From an uncultured Clostridia bacterium (GTDB taxonomy: Bacteria > Bacillota > Clostridia > TANB77 > CAG-465): a stretch of DNA of 64,000 bases. Shown here one piece after another: positions 16,560 to 26,985 of this stretch. Numbering within the stretch: position 1 is the first letter of the stretch; every line of letters begins with the position of its first letter. Made by a program: the position numbers and the translations under genes. The stretch lies in contig CALXJF010000001.1 of the NCBI GenBank assembly GCA_944388575.1, positions 1-64,000 on the forward strand, read 5' to 3'. The notes under the pieces are model-generated. The model searched no databases and was not told the origin of the DNA. It saw only the letters and a list, made by a program, of their open reading frames with translations.

Positions 16560-19500
16560 TTATTCAAATAACTCTAATATTTCCTCTTTACTCATTTTAT
16601 TTATAAATACTTCACCTGATTTTACAATATTATCAGCTAGCTTTTGCTTTAATTCCTGCAATTTTTCAACTTTTTCTTCAATACTATTTTGGGTTACAAG
16701 TGAAAATACTTGTACATTATTTTTTTGTCCTATCCTATATGCTCTATCCGTTGCTTGATTTTTTACAGAAACATTCCACCAAGGATCAAAATGTATAACT
16801 ATATCAGCTCCAATTAAATTTAACCCTGTACCACCAGCTTTTAGAGAAACTAAAAAAACGGAAGCATCTTTATCTTTATTAAATTTATCAACCAGCTCAA
16901 CTCTTGTATCTACTTTAGTTTGTCCTGTTAATTCGTAATATTTTATATTTCTTTTTTCTAGCTCCTTTTTCATAATTTCAAACATAGATGTAAACTGAGA
17001 AAAAATAAGAATTTTATGAGAAGATGATAATGCTTCTTCAACTAATTCTAAACATTGAACTAGTTTTGAGCTTTCCCCATCATAATTATCTAAAAATAGT
17101 GATGGATGACAACATATTTGTCTTAATCTAGTTATCAAAGATAATATTTTTATCTTACTATTTTCAATTCCTTTTTCGTCTATTTCTTGCTGTACTATCT
17201 TTTTAGCTTGGACTAGATAAGCCTTATATATCTTCTCTTGTTTTTCGTTCATAATATTATAAATCTTTGTTTCAGTTTTATCTGGTAATTCCTTTAATAC
17301 TTCTTTCTTTGTCCTTCTTAAAATAAATGGTGCTACTAATTTACTTAAAGAATTTAATGCCTCTTTATCTTCATCCTTAATTATTCTACTTTCAAATTTT
17401 GCTTTAAACTTAGTGTACGAAAATAAATATCCAGGCATACAAAAATCAAATATCGACCAAATTTCAGCAAGTGAATTTTCAATTGGTGTTCCTGTTAAAG
17501 CAAATCTAGTGGTTCCCTTTAGTTCTTTTAAAGCTTTAGCATTTTTAGTATTATTATTCTTAATATATTGTGCTTCATCTGCAATAATAAACCTAAAATT
17601 AAAATCTTTGTAACTATCTATATCTCTTTTTAACAAATCATAAGAAGTAATAACTACATCATAGTCTTTTATCTTTCTAATTTTTTCTTGTCTTTTTGTA
17701 GCATTACCAAAAATCACACAAGTTTTTAAGTCTGGTGCAAATTTAGAAATCTCTTTTTCCCAATTTATATATAACGAACTTGGACAAACTACAATAGAAG
17801 TTCTTTTATTATTAATATGTTCTTGCTCTAATATAGCTATTATTTGAAGTGTTTTTCCAAGTCCCATATCATCAGCAAGTATTCCACCAAATCCGTAAAG
17901 AATCTAAAGTCATCAGCCAATTATATCCTATTCTTTGATATTGTCTTAAAATTTTATCCATATTCTCAGGTATTGAAAAATCTAATTCTTTAGAATATGA
18001 CATATTTCTAACCACATCTTTAAATGAACTTTCTTTTTTTATATTAATATCATCACTTAAATCTAAAACCTCATTTAAATATACTGCTCTATACTTAGGT
18101 ACTACCAATTTTCTCTTTGCAATATCTTTTTCTTCAATCCCAATACTATCTGTAATATTAACTAAAGTATCTATTCCTGATGAATCTATATTAACAAAAC
18201 TTCCATCCTTTAATCTATAAAATTTCTTTTTTTGCCTATAACTTTTTATAATATTTGAAAGCTCTTTTTCATCAAAGCCCAAATCATCTATTTCAATTTC
18301 AAGTAGATCATTTTTCACTCTTAATCCCATTTGAACATTTTTTGGATTAATGATATTTTTACTCTTAAATTTATCCGTAACTAATACTTCAAATCTTTCC
18401 ATAAATGTATTTATTCCATTTTCCAAAAAATCATATATATGTTCATCATTACTTATATACAACGTTCCATCTTTCGTATTTAGCTTAAAATGATTATTAT
18501 CTAGTATTTCTTTTACTTTTTGTTCTTGTAATTTATTACGATTAAACTTCATATCATTTTGATGGAGAAAAGGATTAAATTCTTTATCTAAATAACAAAA
18601 TTTAACTTCTGCAATTATACTTCCACTTGTATCAATATCTAAATAAATTTTAGTAGCAAGACTCTCAGCCCTATATTTATTTACAAATTCAGATTTACAT
18701 TCTACATCTATATACGTTTTCATATTTGGTAACACATATTCACAAAAACTCGTTGCATATTCAATTGGAATGTCTATTTTATTACTTCTATTATTTAAAA
18801 ATTCTTTTAATATAGGTATGATATTTAAGGAATATTTTTCACTACATCTGTAAAATTTATCCTTATATAACACATATTTATATTTTTGTCCATCGTATAC
18901 GTAAAAATCATCCTCTATATTATTTCCAATTTCAATCAGGTTATTTTTTTCACTTACCGTAAAAGAAAATATAGGATCTTCTTCTATAAATTTAATTTCA
19001 TCAGTATAATAGTATTCAGAAATTTTCAAACTTTTATCCTTAAATATATTAAAAAACTCGTCTAATGAAGAATAATATAAGTTTAATTTTCCTCTAAATA
19101 AACGATCCAAAGAAAAATAATTATCCTGTTTAGCAAAATTAAAATATTCATTTGTCTTAGACATAATAAAACTTACAAGTTCTCTATCTGACTCTTCAAA
19201 TTCTTTTATGTCATGTACTAATTCTAATTCTTTACCATATCTTTCCTTGCGTTTATCTAAAAAGTTATGACCAAATTCATATATATCTTTTATAACATAC
19301 ATCCTATTTCTACCAATTTTAAAAGAAACGGACATTACGCTATAATTAAAACCAGAAATTTCTAATTTAGGAATAATCTTTAAATCCCCTTTATTTTTAT
19401 TTTTCCCAAGTTCAATATTTTCATAGTATTTTATCAATTTATCACTATATAATAACTTATACATAAAATTATTGCCACTATAATTTCTTTTATTTAGCAA

Positions 19501-19851
19501 ATTATTATCTTCAAAACTCGATATACTAATATCATTTTTAAACTCTATATATTTTTTAGAGTAAATATACAGATCAAATAAAGTAGCTATAATATGTTTA
19601 CATGGAGTATTCCTTTTCTTTGAAATTTCACACTCACACGAATATGATATTTTACCATCCTTTTTTAAAATTTGAGTTGTATACACATAATTATCTTCAA
19701 CTGAAGTTGTTACACTATAATCATTTTCTGATATATACTCTACATTTTTTATCTTAACTCTATCTTGTTCAAAATATTTTTTTCCATACTTAGTAACATC
19801 ATTTCCAGAGACAGCAAGAATTTTATTTATTTCATCAGGAAGAACTAACAT
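16560..19851 (-). CDS. SWIM/SNF2 family helicase, requires a +1 frameshift
   Basis: 1096 residues after the shift. N-terminal SWIM zinc finger (C72-x-C74, C84-x-H86), a long SNF2-associated region, then the helicase core: LRQYQRIGYNWL, the restored LGFGGILADDMGLGKT (Walker A), DEAQYIKN, and the C-terminal helicase lobe with SLKAGGTGLNL and DRAYRIGQ. Codon 653 is CGG (17893-17895); in the zero frame translation stops 8 codons later at 17872, and the helicase half alone lacks the start of its ATP site. Skipping the C restores the uninterrupted family sequence. Likely a DNA-translocating repair or transcription-recycling ATPase. AGGTG precedes the start. Confidence 0.9.
17893..17895 (-). other. 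CGG frameshift site in the SNF2 helicase
   Basis: Minus-strand context TCT TTA C GGA TTT GGT GGA. Zero frame gives a stop (TGA) eight codons on; the +1 frame encodes GFGGILADDMGLGKT. Confidence 0.9.
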
Positions 19852-19952
19852 TTTTTCACCTTTTTTCCTAACATATCAAAACGATTGCTTTTCTATTTAT
19901 TATATAATTAAAATTATATTTTGTCAAATATATTTTCTATAATTGTATACAT

Positions 19953-19992
19953 AAAAAGAGAAATGTATAATAAAACATACATTCCTCTTTTT
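19953..19992 (-). terminator. Terminator after the response-regulator operon
   Basis: Imperfect stem pairing AAAAAGAG and ATGTAT with ATACAT and CTCTTTTT, T-rich on both strands. It follows the small ORF at 20001. Confidence 0.7.
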
Positions 19993-20000
19993 TTATACTA

Positions 20001-20087
20001 TTAATTTAAAAAAAATATAACAAATATAACAAATATTATTACTTTATATAAAATTGTATACTTAAATAATAACTTTTCGTTTTTCAT
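20001..20087 (-). CDS. Possible 28-residue membrane microprotein
   Basis: A perfect AAGGAGG is followed 6 nt later by an ATG and 28 codons, giving MKNEKLLFKY then a hydrophobic helix of Val, Ile and Phe ending FFLN. A single transmembrane peptide is predicted. It sits between the response regulator and a terminator, so it would share the regulator's transcript. An overlapping ATG 4 nt earlier gives only nine codons and is too close to the Shine-Dalgarno. Function unknown. Confidence 0.5.
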   Translation of the reverse strand: MKNEKLLFKYTILYKVIIFVIFVIFFLN

Positions 20088-20134
20088 ACATAACCTCCTT
20101 AAATTTATATCTATTTTATCAAAAGATATGTTAA

Positions 20135-20803
20135 TTAACTGTTAATCTCTCTTAATGAATATCCTTTTCCTCTTATATTTACCAATATATCTGTTCCAAT
20201 TGTATTTTTTAATTTTTTCCTGAGTTTAGTAATATGTACTCTAAGAACAGATGAGAACATATCAAAATTTTCATCATAGATATGTTCTAATATCTCTTCA
20301 CTGGATACAACTCTTGGATAATTTAAAGCTAAATGTTCAAATATACTATATTCTTTTGATGTTAAATCTACTTTAGTATTATTAAATGTAACCCTTTTTA
20401 ATTTTGTATCTACAGATACATTTCCAATATCTATCTTAGGAGTAGATTTTCCATATGATCTCCTTATAACTGCATTTATTCTTGAGATTAATTCATCAAA
20501 ATGAAAAGGTTTACAAACATAATCATCTGCTCCCAAATCTAACACTTCTCTTACTTGGTTATGTCCGGATATAACTATAATAGGTACAACGATAGCCTCT
20601 TCTCTTAAATATTTAATTATTTCTTTGCCATCTTTATCTGGTAATTTTAAATCTAATAATATCAAATCATAATCATTTATATATGCTTTTTCTTCACCCT
20701 CTATTCCATTATCAGCTAAATCAACACAAAAACAATCTTTTTCTAATACTTTCCTTATACTTTCTAAAAGCTCAGTATTATCTTCAATTACTAACAATCT
20801 CAT
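20135..20803 (-). CDS. OmpR/PhoB-family response regulator
   Basis: 222 residues from the ATG at 20803 (AGGAG 7 nt upstream). N-terminal receiver with phospho-acceptor D51 in LILLDLKLP, acidic pocket ED at 7-8 and the conserved Lys in VCKPFHF; C-terminal winged helix (KRVTFNNTKVDLTSKEYSIFEHL to NIRGKGYSL). A DNA-binding transcription regulator normally paired with a histidine kinase, but no kinase gene is adjacent. The gene upstream (GH18) has its own terminator, so the regulator is transcribed on its own with the small ORF at 20001. Confidence 0.92.
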   Translation of the reverse strand: MRLLVIEDNTELLESIRKVLEKDCFCVDLADNGIEGEEKAYINDYDLILLDLKLPDKDGKEIIKYLREEAIVVPIIVISGHNQVREVLDLGADDYVCKPFHFDELISRINAVIRRSYGKSTPKIDIGNVSVDTKLKRVTFNNTKVDLTSKEYSIFEHLALNYPRVVSSEEILEHIYDENFDMFSSVLRVHITKLRKKLKNTIGTDILVNIRGKGYSLREINS

Positions 20804-20894
20804 AATCATTCTCCTATGTTCTAAAATATTATATCAAATAAGCTGTTAATTTTGTGTTAATTTAAAAAATATTTACAAAATTATATATAACGAT

Positions 20895-20924
20895 AAAATC
20901 GAGTATATAAATATACTCGATTTT
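20895..20924 (-). terminator. Terminator of the GH18 gene
   Basis: Thirteen-base-pair stem AAAATCGAGTATA with its complement, downstream of the GH18 stop at 20950. Confidence 0.8.
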
Positions 20925-20949
20925 AATCTTTTAATCATATAATTATTTT

Positions 20950-22599
20950 TTACTGCTTTAAATTTTCATATATAACTTGCCATATATCATCAGTTTCAAA
21001 TCCTTTTCTCCAAGTTGTAATTCCAGCAAGATTATATTTCTTTACTGTTTCTACTCTTCTTTTTACAGAATCTTTATCTTCTATCCATAGTTTATATGTT
21101 AAACTTCCCTCAGTGTATTCTGCATAATTTTGACCAGCATTTTCATCATATACTGTTGTTAGTCCATATTCTTCTAAAAACTCTTGGCAATTTTTCATGG
21201 TATAAACTTTAGTTGTTAATTCACTTTCACCAGCTTTAGTTGTCCACAACCTTGTATAAAAAGGAATACCTAATATAATTTTTTCTGCAGGGATATTAGA
21301 ATCATTTATTAATGACTCAATATTTCCTTCTACCCATGAGACCTCTGCAATAGAACCTGCTTCATTAGACCAAGCGCCTCTTTGATCATATCCCATTAAT
21401 ACAACATAATCTGCAGCTTTTCCCATCTCTGATCTATCAATATATGCTACAAAATACATGTCTACTGAAACTTTAATATCATTTGCTCTTAATATAGCAG
21501 ATAATTCTCTTATAAACTGAGTATACATATCTCTATCTTCAGTTTTCATTGCCTCAAAATCAATATTTATACCATCTAACTTATCTTGCTTACAAATTTC
21601 TAATAAGTTTTTAATAAATTGCTCTCTGTTATATTCACTATTAAGCATAGCAGAAGTATCTCCAGCAGTATAACTTACAGAATCTATACCATTAGTAATT
21701 ATTGGCCAAATTTCATAACCATATGATTTAGCTCTGTTATAATACTCTTGACTAAACTTAGAGGAAATATCACCATTTGAACTTCTTAATTCATACCAAG
21801 TCGGCGAAACAACATTAACTCCTTCTATCTTTTCACTTCCAAGCACATCTAAATCACTACCATATTGCCAAAACATCATTAACTTTTCGGTATTTTGATT
21901 AGATATTTCATTGTTTTCATTTTGTTGTTCTTCATTATCCACACTTTCAACAACATCTACATTATTCTTTGAAATATAACCTATTATTCCTGAATCAGTT
22001 TTTACTTTATACCATCTATTATGTTTTAAACTATCTGTATAAACGGTGACAGTATTATTTGTACTTAAACTAGTTAATACACTAGACTTTGTGGACAAAT
22101 CTTCATAAACATTAACTTTGTTATATTTTACTTTTAAATCAGATGTATCTTTTTTATCTATAGAAATAGTATTAGTATCATTATTATACTCAACTTTTAT
22201 ATTATATATATCTTTTAATAGAGTAATATCAACATATGGTTGTCCATTAACAGTTTTTGCGGCATTTGGTATATCTACATATTCCATATTCTTTGACATT
22301 TTATTTTCATCTATCTTCATTTTTATTACTTCTGTATCCGTTGTAACTATAACCTTTGTTGCAACTTTATCATAAAAAATATTCTCATCTATTAATTTAC
22401 CTATAGTATCAGTGGAGATATATATTCCATTATTTTCAACAAAAGGTTTATTTTGTGGTTCTATATTATCACCAAAAATAACTAAATTAGATGCTTCTTG
22501 ACTAATACTTGCTATAGGATTATCAATACTTATAAATATAACAACTACTAGTAATGTAACTATTACTATTAATAATATTCTCTTTAATTCTCCAATCAT
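20950..22599 (-). CDS. Secreted/anchored GH18 glycoside hydrolase, spore-cortex type
   Basis: 549 residues from the ATG at 22599 (AGGTAGG upstream); a TTG-initiated extension is unlikely. One N-terminal transmembrane helix (about 7-25), then a copper-amine-oxidase-like N-terminal domain (40-150), an SH3-type domain (about 155-220, KVNVYEDLSTKSSVL) and a GH18 barrel with LDGINIDFEAM (catalytic Glu about residue 349). This order resembles YdhD/YaaH-like enzymes that cut N-acetylglucosamine bonds in cortex or cell wall. Extracytoplasmic. Confidence 0.85.
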   Translation of the reverse strand: MIGELKRILLIVIVTLLVVVIFISIDNPIASISQEASNLVIFGDNIEPQNKPFVENNGIYISTDTIGKLIDENIFYDKVATKVIVTTDTEVIKMKIDENKMSKNMEYVDIPNAAKTVNGQPYVDITLLKDIYNIKVEYNNDTNTISIDKKDTSDLKVKYNKVNVYEDLSTKSSVLTSLSTNNTVTVYTDSLKHNRWYKVKTDSGIIGYISKNNVDVVESVDNEEQQNENNEISNQNTEKLMMFWQYGSDLDVLGSEKIEGVNVVSPTWYELRSSNGDISSKFSQEYYNRAKSYGYEIWPIITNGIDSVSYTAGDTSAMLNSEYNREQFIKNLLEICKQDKLDGINIDFEAMKTEDRDMYTQFIRELSAILRANDIKVSVDMYFVAYIDRSEMGKAADYVVLMGYDQRGAWSNEAGSIAEVSWVEGNIESLINDSNIPAEKIILGIPFYTRLWTTKAGESELTTKVYTMKNCQEFLEEYGLTTVYDENAGQNYAEYTEGSLTYKLWIEDKDSVKRRVETVKKYNLAGITTWRKGFETDDIWQVIYENLKQ

Positions 22600-22772
22600 A
22601 AAATCAAACCTACCTTGCAAGATTATTATACAATATAATTTTTAATTTGTGAACAGAAAATTAAATTTTTTATTAATATTTCAAAAGGTTATTAAATAAT
22701 GTAACATTTTTGTAATATATAGTTAAAATACTTCATATATTAAATTACTTTTAACATATCTTCTAATATTTT

Positions 22773-23804
22773 TTAATATACATTATTAATCAATATATCT
22801 AAAATATCTTTATAACCAATTCCATCATGCATTAACATCATAGGATACATACTAGTATCTGTAAATCCAGGCATAGTATTTACTTCATTAAAATATATTT
22901 TATTTTTAAGCACAAAAAAGTCTATTCTTGCTATACCTGTTAATCTCAATTTCTTAAATATTTCCTTTGAATAATTTTTTATAGCAAATATCTGCTCTTC
23001 TGATATTTTTGCCGGAATTTGAATACGAGATTTTTTATTTTCATATTTTGCATTAAAATCATATAATTCACTTGGTAATATAATTTCTCCTGGTGTAGAG
23101 GCAAATATTCTTTCCTCTAATACATCCTCTAATATAGCACATTCTACTTCTTTTCTTTTTGAAATATATTTTTCTATTAATACATTATTATCATATTTTA
23201 ATGCAAATTCAATAGCAGAAATTAAACTCACATCGTCCTCTACTTTAGAAACACCATAAGAAGAACCCTCTTTATTAGGTTTAACAATAACAGGAAATCC
23301 TAAGTTTTCTTTTATATTTTCTACTAGTTTTCTTTTATCAAATTCTCTATTAAAAAATTCTCTATCAGAAATACTTATATATGGTACTACATTAATTCCA
23401 AGACTAAAAACTAATTCTTTTGATAATATCTTATTTATAGCTATACTACTACCTAATATATCACATCCTACATACTTTACTCTAGCTAATTCTAATAATC
23501 CTTGAATAGAACCATCCTCTCCAAATTTTCCATGCAATACTGGAAAAACTACATCATATCTTCTTAGTTCTTTGATTTGGTTTGTTATGAGTTCTTTATT
23601 CATTATATCTCTTATCCAACGATTTTCTCTTATATTTTTTATACCTCCTGTATAATAATACCAAATTCCATTTTTATCTATTCCTACTCTTTTTATATCA
23701 TATTTTTCTTCATCTAAATATTCTATTATATTTGCAGCAGAAATACATGAAACTTCATGCTCTGATGACATTGACCCAAATATTACTAAAACTTTTTTCT
23801 TCAT
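22773..23804 (-). CDS. ddl: D-alanine--D-alanine ligase
   Basis: 343 residues, the normal length. Ddl signatures seen: FGSMSSEHEVSC, PVLHGKFGEDGSIQG, the ATP-grasp lobe VIVKPNKEGSSYGVSKV, ARIDFFV and the metal/substrate loop FNEVNTMPGFTDTSMYP. Makes the D-Ala-D-Ala dipeptide for peptidoglycan in the cytoplasm. AAGGAG precedes the ATG. Transcribed alone from a promoter at 23985-24013, with a decayed or leader ORF between promoter and gene. Confidence 0.96.
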   Translation of the reverse strand: MKKKVLVIFGSMSSEHEVSCISAANIIEYLDEEKYDIKRVGIDKNGIWYYYTGGIKNIRENRWIRDIMNKELITNQIKELRRYDVVFPVLHGKFGEDGSIQGLLELARVKYVGCDILGSSIAINKILSKELVFSLGINVVPYISISDREFFNREFDKRKLVENIKENLGFPVIVKPNKEGSSYGVSKVEDDVSLISAIEFALKYDNNVLIEKYISKRKEVECAILEDVLEERIFASTPGEIILPSELYDFNAKYENKKSRIQIPAKISEEQIFAIKNYSKEIFKKLRLTGIARIDFFVLKNKIYFNEVNTMPGFTDTSMYPMMLMHDGIGYKDILDILINNVY

Positions 23805-23830
23805 ATATTCTTTTCTCCTTAATACTTCTA

Positions 23831-23962
23831 TTATTTCATTATTTCTTCTAAATTCCTAACTAAATCGTCCTTTTCACCGCTACCATTTGTAGTCCATATT
23901 ATGCTTCTTATTACAAATAATTAAAAAACATTATATTTTATATAAACAACATATTTATACAT
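23831..23962 (-). pseudogene. Possible decayed short ORF or leader peptide upstream of ddl
   Basis: An ATG at 23960-23962 behind AGGGATGC opens a 13-codon frame (MYKYVVYIKYNVF) closed by TAA at 23921-23923. The same frame then stays open for 29 codons with coding-like composition (IIWTTNGSGEKDDLVRN) and stops at 23831. This could be a small gene broken by one nonsense change, or a leader peptide in the ddl transcript. No family recognised. Confidence 0.3.
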
Positions 23963-23984
23963 AAAGCATCCCTACTTTTGTTTA

Positions 23985-24013
23985 ATTATAACATTTATAA
24001 AAGATAATGTGAA
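23985..24013 (-). promoter_or_regulatory. Sigma-A promoter for ddl
   Basis: TTCACA (24008-24013), 17-nt spacer, consensus TATAAT (23985-23990) on the minus strand. Confidence 0.65.
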
Positions 24014-24044
24014 TATTTTTTACAAATTTCGACACAACAAAAAA

Positions 24045-24067
24045 ATGGTAACCTATAAAGTTACCAT
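24045..24067 (-). terminator. Terminator of pcrA
   Basis: Eight-base-pair stem ATGGTAAC/GTTACCAT followed by seven T on the minus strand, just after the pcrA stop. Confidence 0.88.
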
Positions 24068-24073
24068 CTATTA

Positions 24074-26368
24074 CTATTTAATTATCTCTAATGGAGTATA
24101 ATTTGCCATTAATCTCTTAAATCCAGTTCTATCAAACATTATATCTAATTTAAAATCATCTCCCTCTGGCTCAATTTTTTGAATAATACCAGTTCCAAAC
24201 TTTTTATGCTTTACACTCATACCTATAACATATTGTTCTTTATTATTTAGATTAGTTAAATTCTTTTTAGGTTTAGTTGAAATATTATTTAAGAAGCTAT
24301 TTACGTCTACGCCAAAAGTAGATTTATTAATCTTTGGTATATCTCCAAAATATCCACCAGTTTTAGCAAGTACTCCTTCAACTTGTTTATATTCATCATC
24401 CAAATATTTTTCTTGTTTTTTCTTTCTTAAAGAGAAATTCTCTTGTGATTTATCATCAAATAATTCCTGTGGAATTTCAGATATAAATCTTGATGGAATA
24501 GAATACGTAGTAGAACCATACAGAGTTCTTTTAGAAACATTTGTTATAATAAGTTTCTTTTTTGCCCTTGTTATTCCAACATAACAAAGTCTTCTTTCTT
24601 CTTCGCAAGCTTCATCTTCTTCAATTGATCTCTTTGAAGGAAATAGCCCTTCCTCCATTCCAACTAAAAAAACTACATTAAATTCAAGACCTTTAGCACT
24701 ATGCATTGTCATAAGTGTTACCGCCTCAGCACTTTCCTCTAGTTTATCAACATCAGAAACTAATGCAATACTTTCTAAAAAATCACCTAATGAATTATCT
24801 GCACTTTCTTTTTCAAACTCCATAGCTACTCCAATAAATTCCATTAAGTTTTCAAATCTCATTTCTGTTTCTTTAGTTTGTTCTGCATTTAGCATATCTT
24901 CATAACCAGATTCTTTTAAAGTAAGTTTCATTAAATCTGACACAGATAACTCATCTTTTCTAGCAATAAGTGAGTTAATCATATCCCTAAACATAATAAT
25001 ATTTCCAGCACTTCTAATACCAACTAAATTGTCACTATCTTGAATAAGTTCAAATATAGATACACCTTTTTCTTCTGCCATCTTATCAAGTTTATCTAAT
25101 GCAGTATCTCCTATTCCCCTTTTAGGTTCATTAATTATTCTCTTTAATGCTATATTATCATTTTTATTTTGAACTAATTTTAAATAACTAGTTAAATCTT
25201 TTATTTCTTTTCTAGAATAGAATTTAAGTCCTCCAATCAACCTATATGGAGTTCCAGATCTCATAAAAACCTCTTCTAAAACACGAGCTTGAGCATTTGT
25301 TCTAAACAAAACAGCAAAATCCGCATATGTCATTTTTTCAGTTCTACATATATTATCTATTGTGTCAACTATATATTCTACCTCTTCATATTCATTACCA
25401 AGTGTTTTATATTCTATTTTATTACCCTCATCATTACCTGTCCAAAGTTTCTTATCTAATTTGGACTTATTATGTTTTATAACTTCATTTGCAGCATTTA
25501 ATATATTTTGAGTACTTCTATAATTCTCCTCTAATTTAACTATTTTAGCATTTGGAAATTCCTTTTCAAAATTTAAAATATTAGATATATCTGCACCCCT
25601 AAATCCATAAATACTTTGAGATTCATCTCCAACCACGCAAATATTTCCATGTGCCGAAGACAATAGATTAATAAGTAAAAATTGAATTCTATTTGTATCT
25701 TGATATTCATCTACAAGTAAATATTTAAATTTTGATTGATAATATACTAATCTATCAGGATTTTCTAAAAATACTCTAACTGTAAGCATAATTATATCGT
25801 CAAAATCAATTGCATTGTTTTGCATTAAAGTTTTTTGATACAACTCATAAATATCAGCTATTTTTTCTCTTCTATAATCACCAATCACTTCTTCTTTGTA
25901 TTTTTTATAGTCTTTCATAGCATCTTTTGATTTACTAATCTCATATTTTATTAGTGAAACTGGATATTGTTTATCATCTATATTTAATTTCTTCAATACT
26001 TCTTTTATTACCTTTTCTTTATCTAATTCATCAAATATATTAAAATCTGTACCATAACCAAGTAAGCCTATTTCTCTTCTTAATATTCTTACACAAACAG
26101 AATGAAAAGTACCAAGCCAAACATCATTTGCATCTTCACCAATTAAGTTTGCGGCTCTTTGTTTCATCTCTTTTGCTGCTTTATTAGTAAATGTAATAGC
26201 CAAGATTTCCCATGGTTTAACTATCTTCTTATCTAATAAATATGCAATTTTATATGTTAACACCCTAGTTTTTCCAGATCCTGCTCCTGCCAAAATCAAT
26301 AATGGCCCATCTAAATACTCAACGGCTTCTTTTTGTTTATCATTTAAATCATTTAATAATTCTTCCAT
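24074..26368 (-). CDS. pcrA: ATP-dependent DNA helicase PcrA/UvrD
   Basis: 764 residues. Superfamily 1 motifs in order: Q-motif LNDKQKEAV, Walker A AGAGSGKT (27-34), motif Ia TFTNKAAKEM, motif II VDEYQDTN, motif III VGDESQSIYGFRGA, motif IV/V (MTMHSAKGLEF) and VI (LCYVGITRAKK). The C-terminal tail (GTGIIQKIEPEGDD) is the PcrA RNA-polymerase-binding Tudor-like domain. A 3'-5' helicase for repair and replication-transcription conflicts. Own terminator. Confidence 0.96.
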   Translation of the reverse strand: MEELLNDLNDKQKEAVEYLDGPLLILAGAGSGKTRVLTYKIAYLLDKKIVKPWEILAITFTNKAAKEMKQRAANLIGEDANDVWLGTFHSVCVRILRREIGLLGYGTDFNIFDELDKEKVIKEVLKKLNIDDKQYPVSLIKYEISKSKDAMKDYKKYKEEVIGDYRREKIADIYELYQKTLMQNNAIDFDDIIMLTVRVFLENPDRLVYYQSKFKYLLVDEYQDTNRIQFLLINLLSSAHGNICVVGDESQSIYGFRGADISNILNFEKEFPNAKIVKLEENYRSTQNILNAANEVIKHNKSKLDKKLWTGNDEGNKIEYKTLGNEYEEVEYIVDTIDNICRTEKMTYADFAVLFRTNAQARVLEEVFMRSGTPYRLIGGLKFYSRKEIKDLTSYLKLVQNKNDNIALKRIINEPKRGIGDTALDKLDKMAEEKGVSIFELIQDSDNLVGIRSAGNIIMFRDMINSLIARKDELSVSDLMKLTLKESGYEDMLNAEQTKETEMRFENLMEFIGVAMEFEKESADNSLGDFLESIALVSDVDKLEESAEAVTLMTMHSAKGLEFNVVFLVGMEEGLFPSKRSIEEDEACEEERRLCYVGITRAKKKLIITNVSKRTLYGSTTYSIPSRFISEIPQELFDDKSQENFSLRKKKQEKYLDDEYKQVEGVLAKTGGYFGDIPKINKSTFGVDVNSFLNNISTKPKKNLTNLNNKEQYVIGMSVKHKKFGTGIIQKIEPEGDDFKLDIMFDRTGFKRLMANYTPLEIIK

Positions 26369-26486
26369 AATACATCCTCTCTTTATATATAAACCTATGT
26401 TTGTATTCTGACATATTATATCAAATTAACTAAATATTATCAACAAAAATTTTATAATATAAAAACTAAATTTTATAGAAAAATTT

Positions 26487-26517
26487 AAGGCGTGAACAAA
26501 ATTACTGTTCACGCCTT
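26487..26517 (-). terminator. Terminator of the membrane protein gene at 26522
   Basis: Eleven-base-pair GC-rich stem AAGGCGTGAAC/GTTCACGCCTT, one of the strongest hairpins in the window, directly after the stop codon. Confidence 0.85.
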
Positions 26518-26521
26518 GTTT

Positions 26522-26908
26522 TTACCTAACGTACTTAGTTTTTGATGAAAATGCCATTATAAGCATTGCCACTGGAGGGCAAATTATAAGAGCTAAAGTC
26601 ATCCCAAAACCTCTATTATATGATTTTGCTAATTTGTAGCTAAAAACCATATAATATATAAAGTTGATAAAAGGTATAAACATAAATATGATAGTCCACC
26701 ATCTCATGTTTATTACCTTAAGTAACGTAATAACATTAAATAAAGGAATAAAAGCTTTCCAAGCCGGCGACACTCCGGCCATTTTAAATAACCGATACAT
26801 TGCAATTATTGATAATGTTATACATATTATGTACATAAATACACTCATACCGGATAAAAATGAATCAAAACCATTTGTTGCAACGGCACCTTGTTCATAG
26901 TAGTTCAT
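26522..26908 (-). CDS. Multi-pass membrane protein, DUF5684-like
   Basis: 128 residues with four hydrophobic helices. The central segment MYRLFKMAGVSPAWKAFIPLFN matches the pattern of DUF5684-type proteins (a helix-to-helix loop with Lys, Ala-Gly and WKAFIP). Function unknown. GGAGG upstream. Codon choice is unusual: GCC GGA, TCG CCG GCT and an in-frame CGG (26792-26794) at the Arg of MYR, where the family often carries a basic residue, so CGG is read as sense here. This hints at acquisition from a less AT-rich source. Confidence 0.65.
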   Translation of the reverse strand: MNYYEQGAVATNGFDSFLSGMSVFMYIICITLSIIAMYRLFKMAGVSPAWKAFIPLFNVITLLKVINMRWWTIIFMFIPFINFIYYMVFSYKLAKSYNRGFGMTLALIICPPVAMLIMAFSSKTKYVR

Positions 26909-26985
26909 AAAAAATCCTCCTCTTATTAATCTAAATTGGGTATAAAATCTTATACCCTCCTTCCAAATTTACTAATTTAATTATA

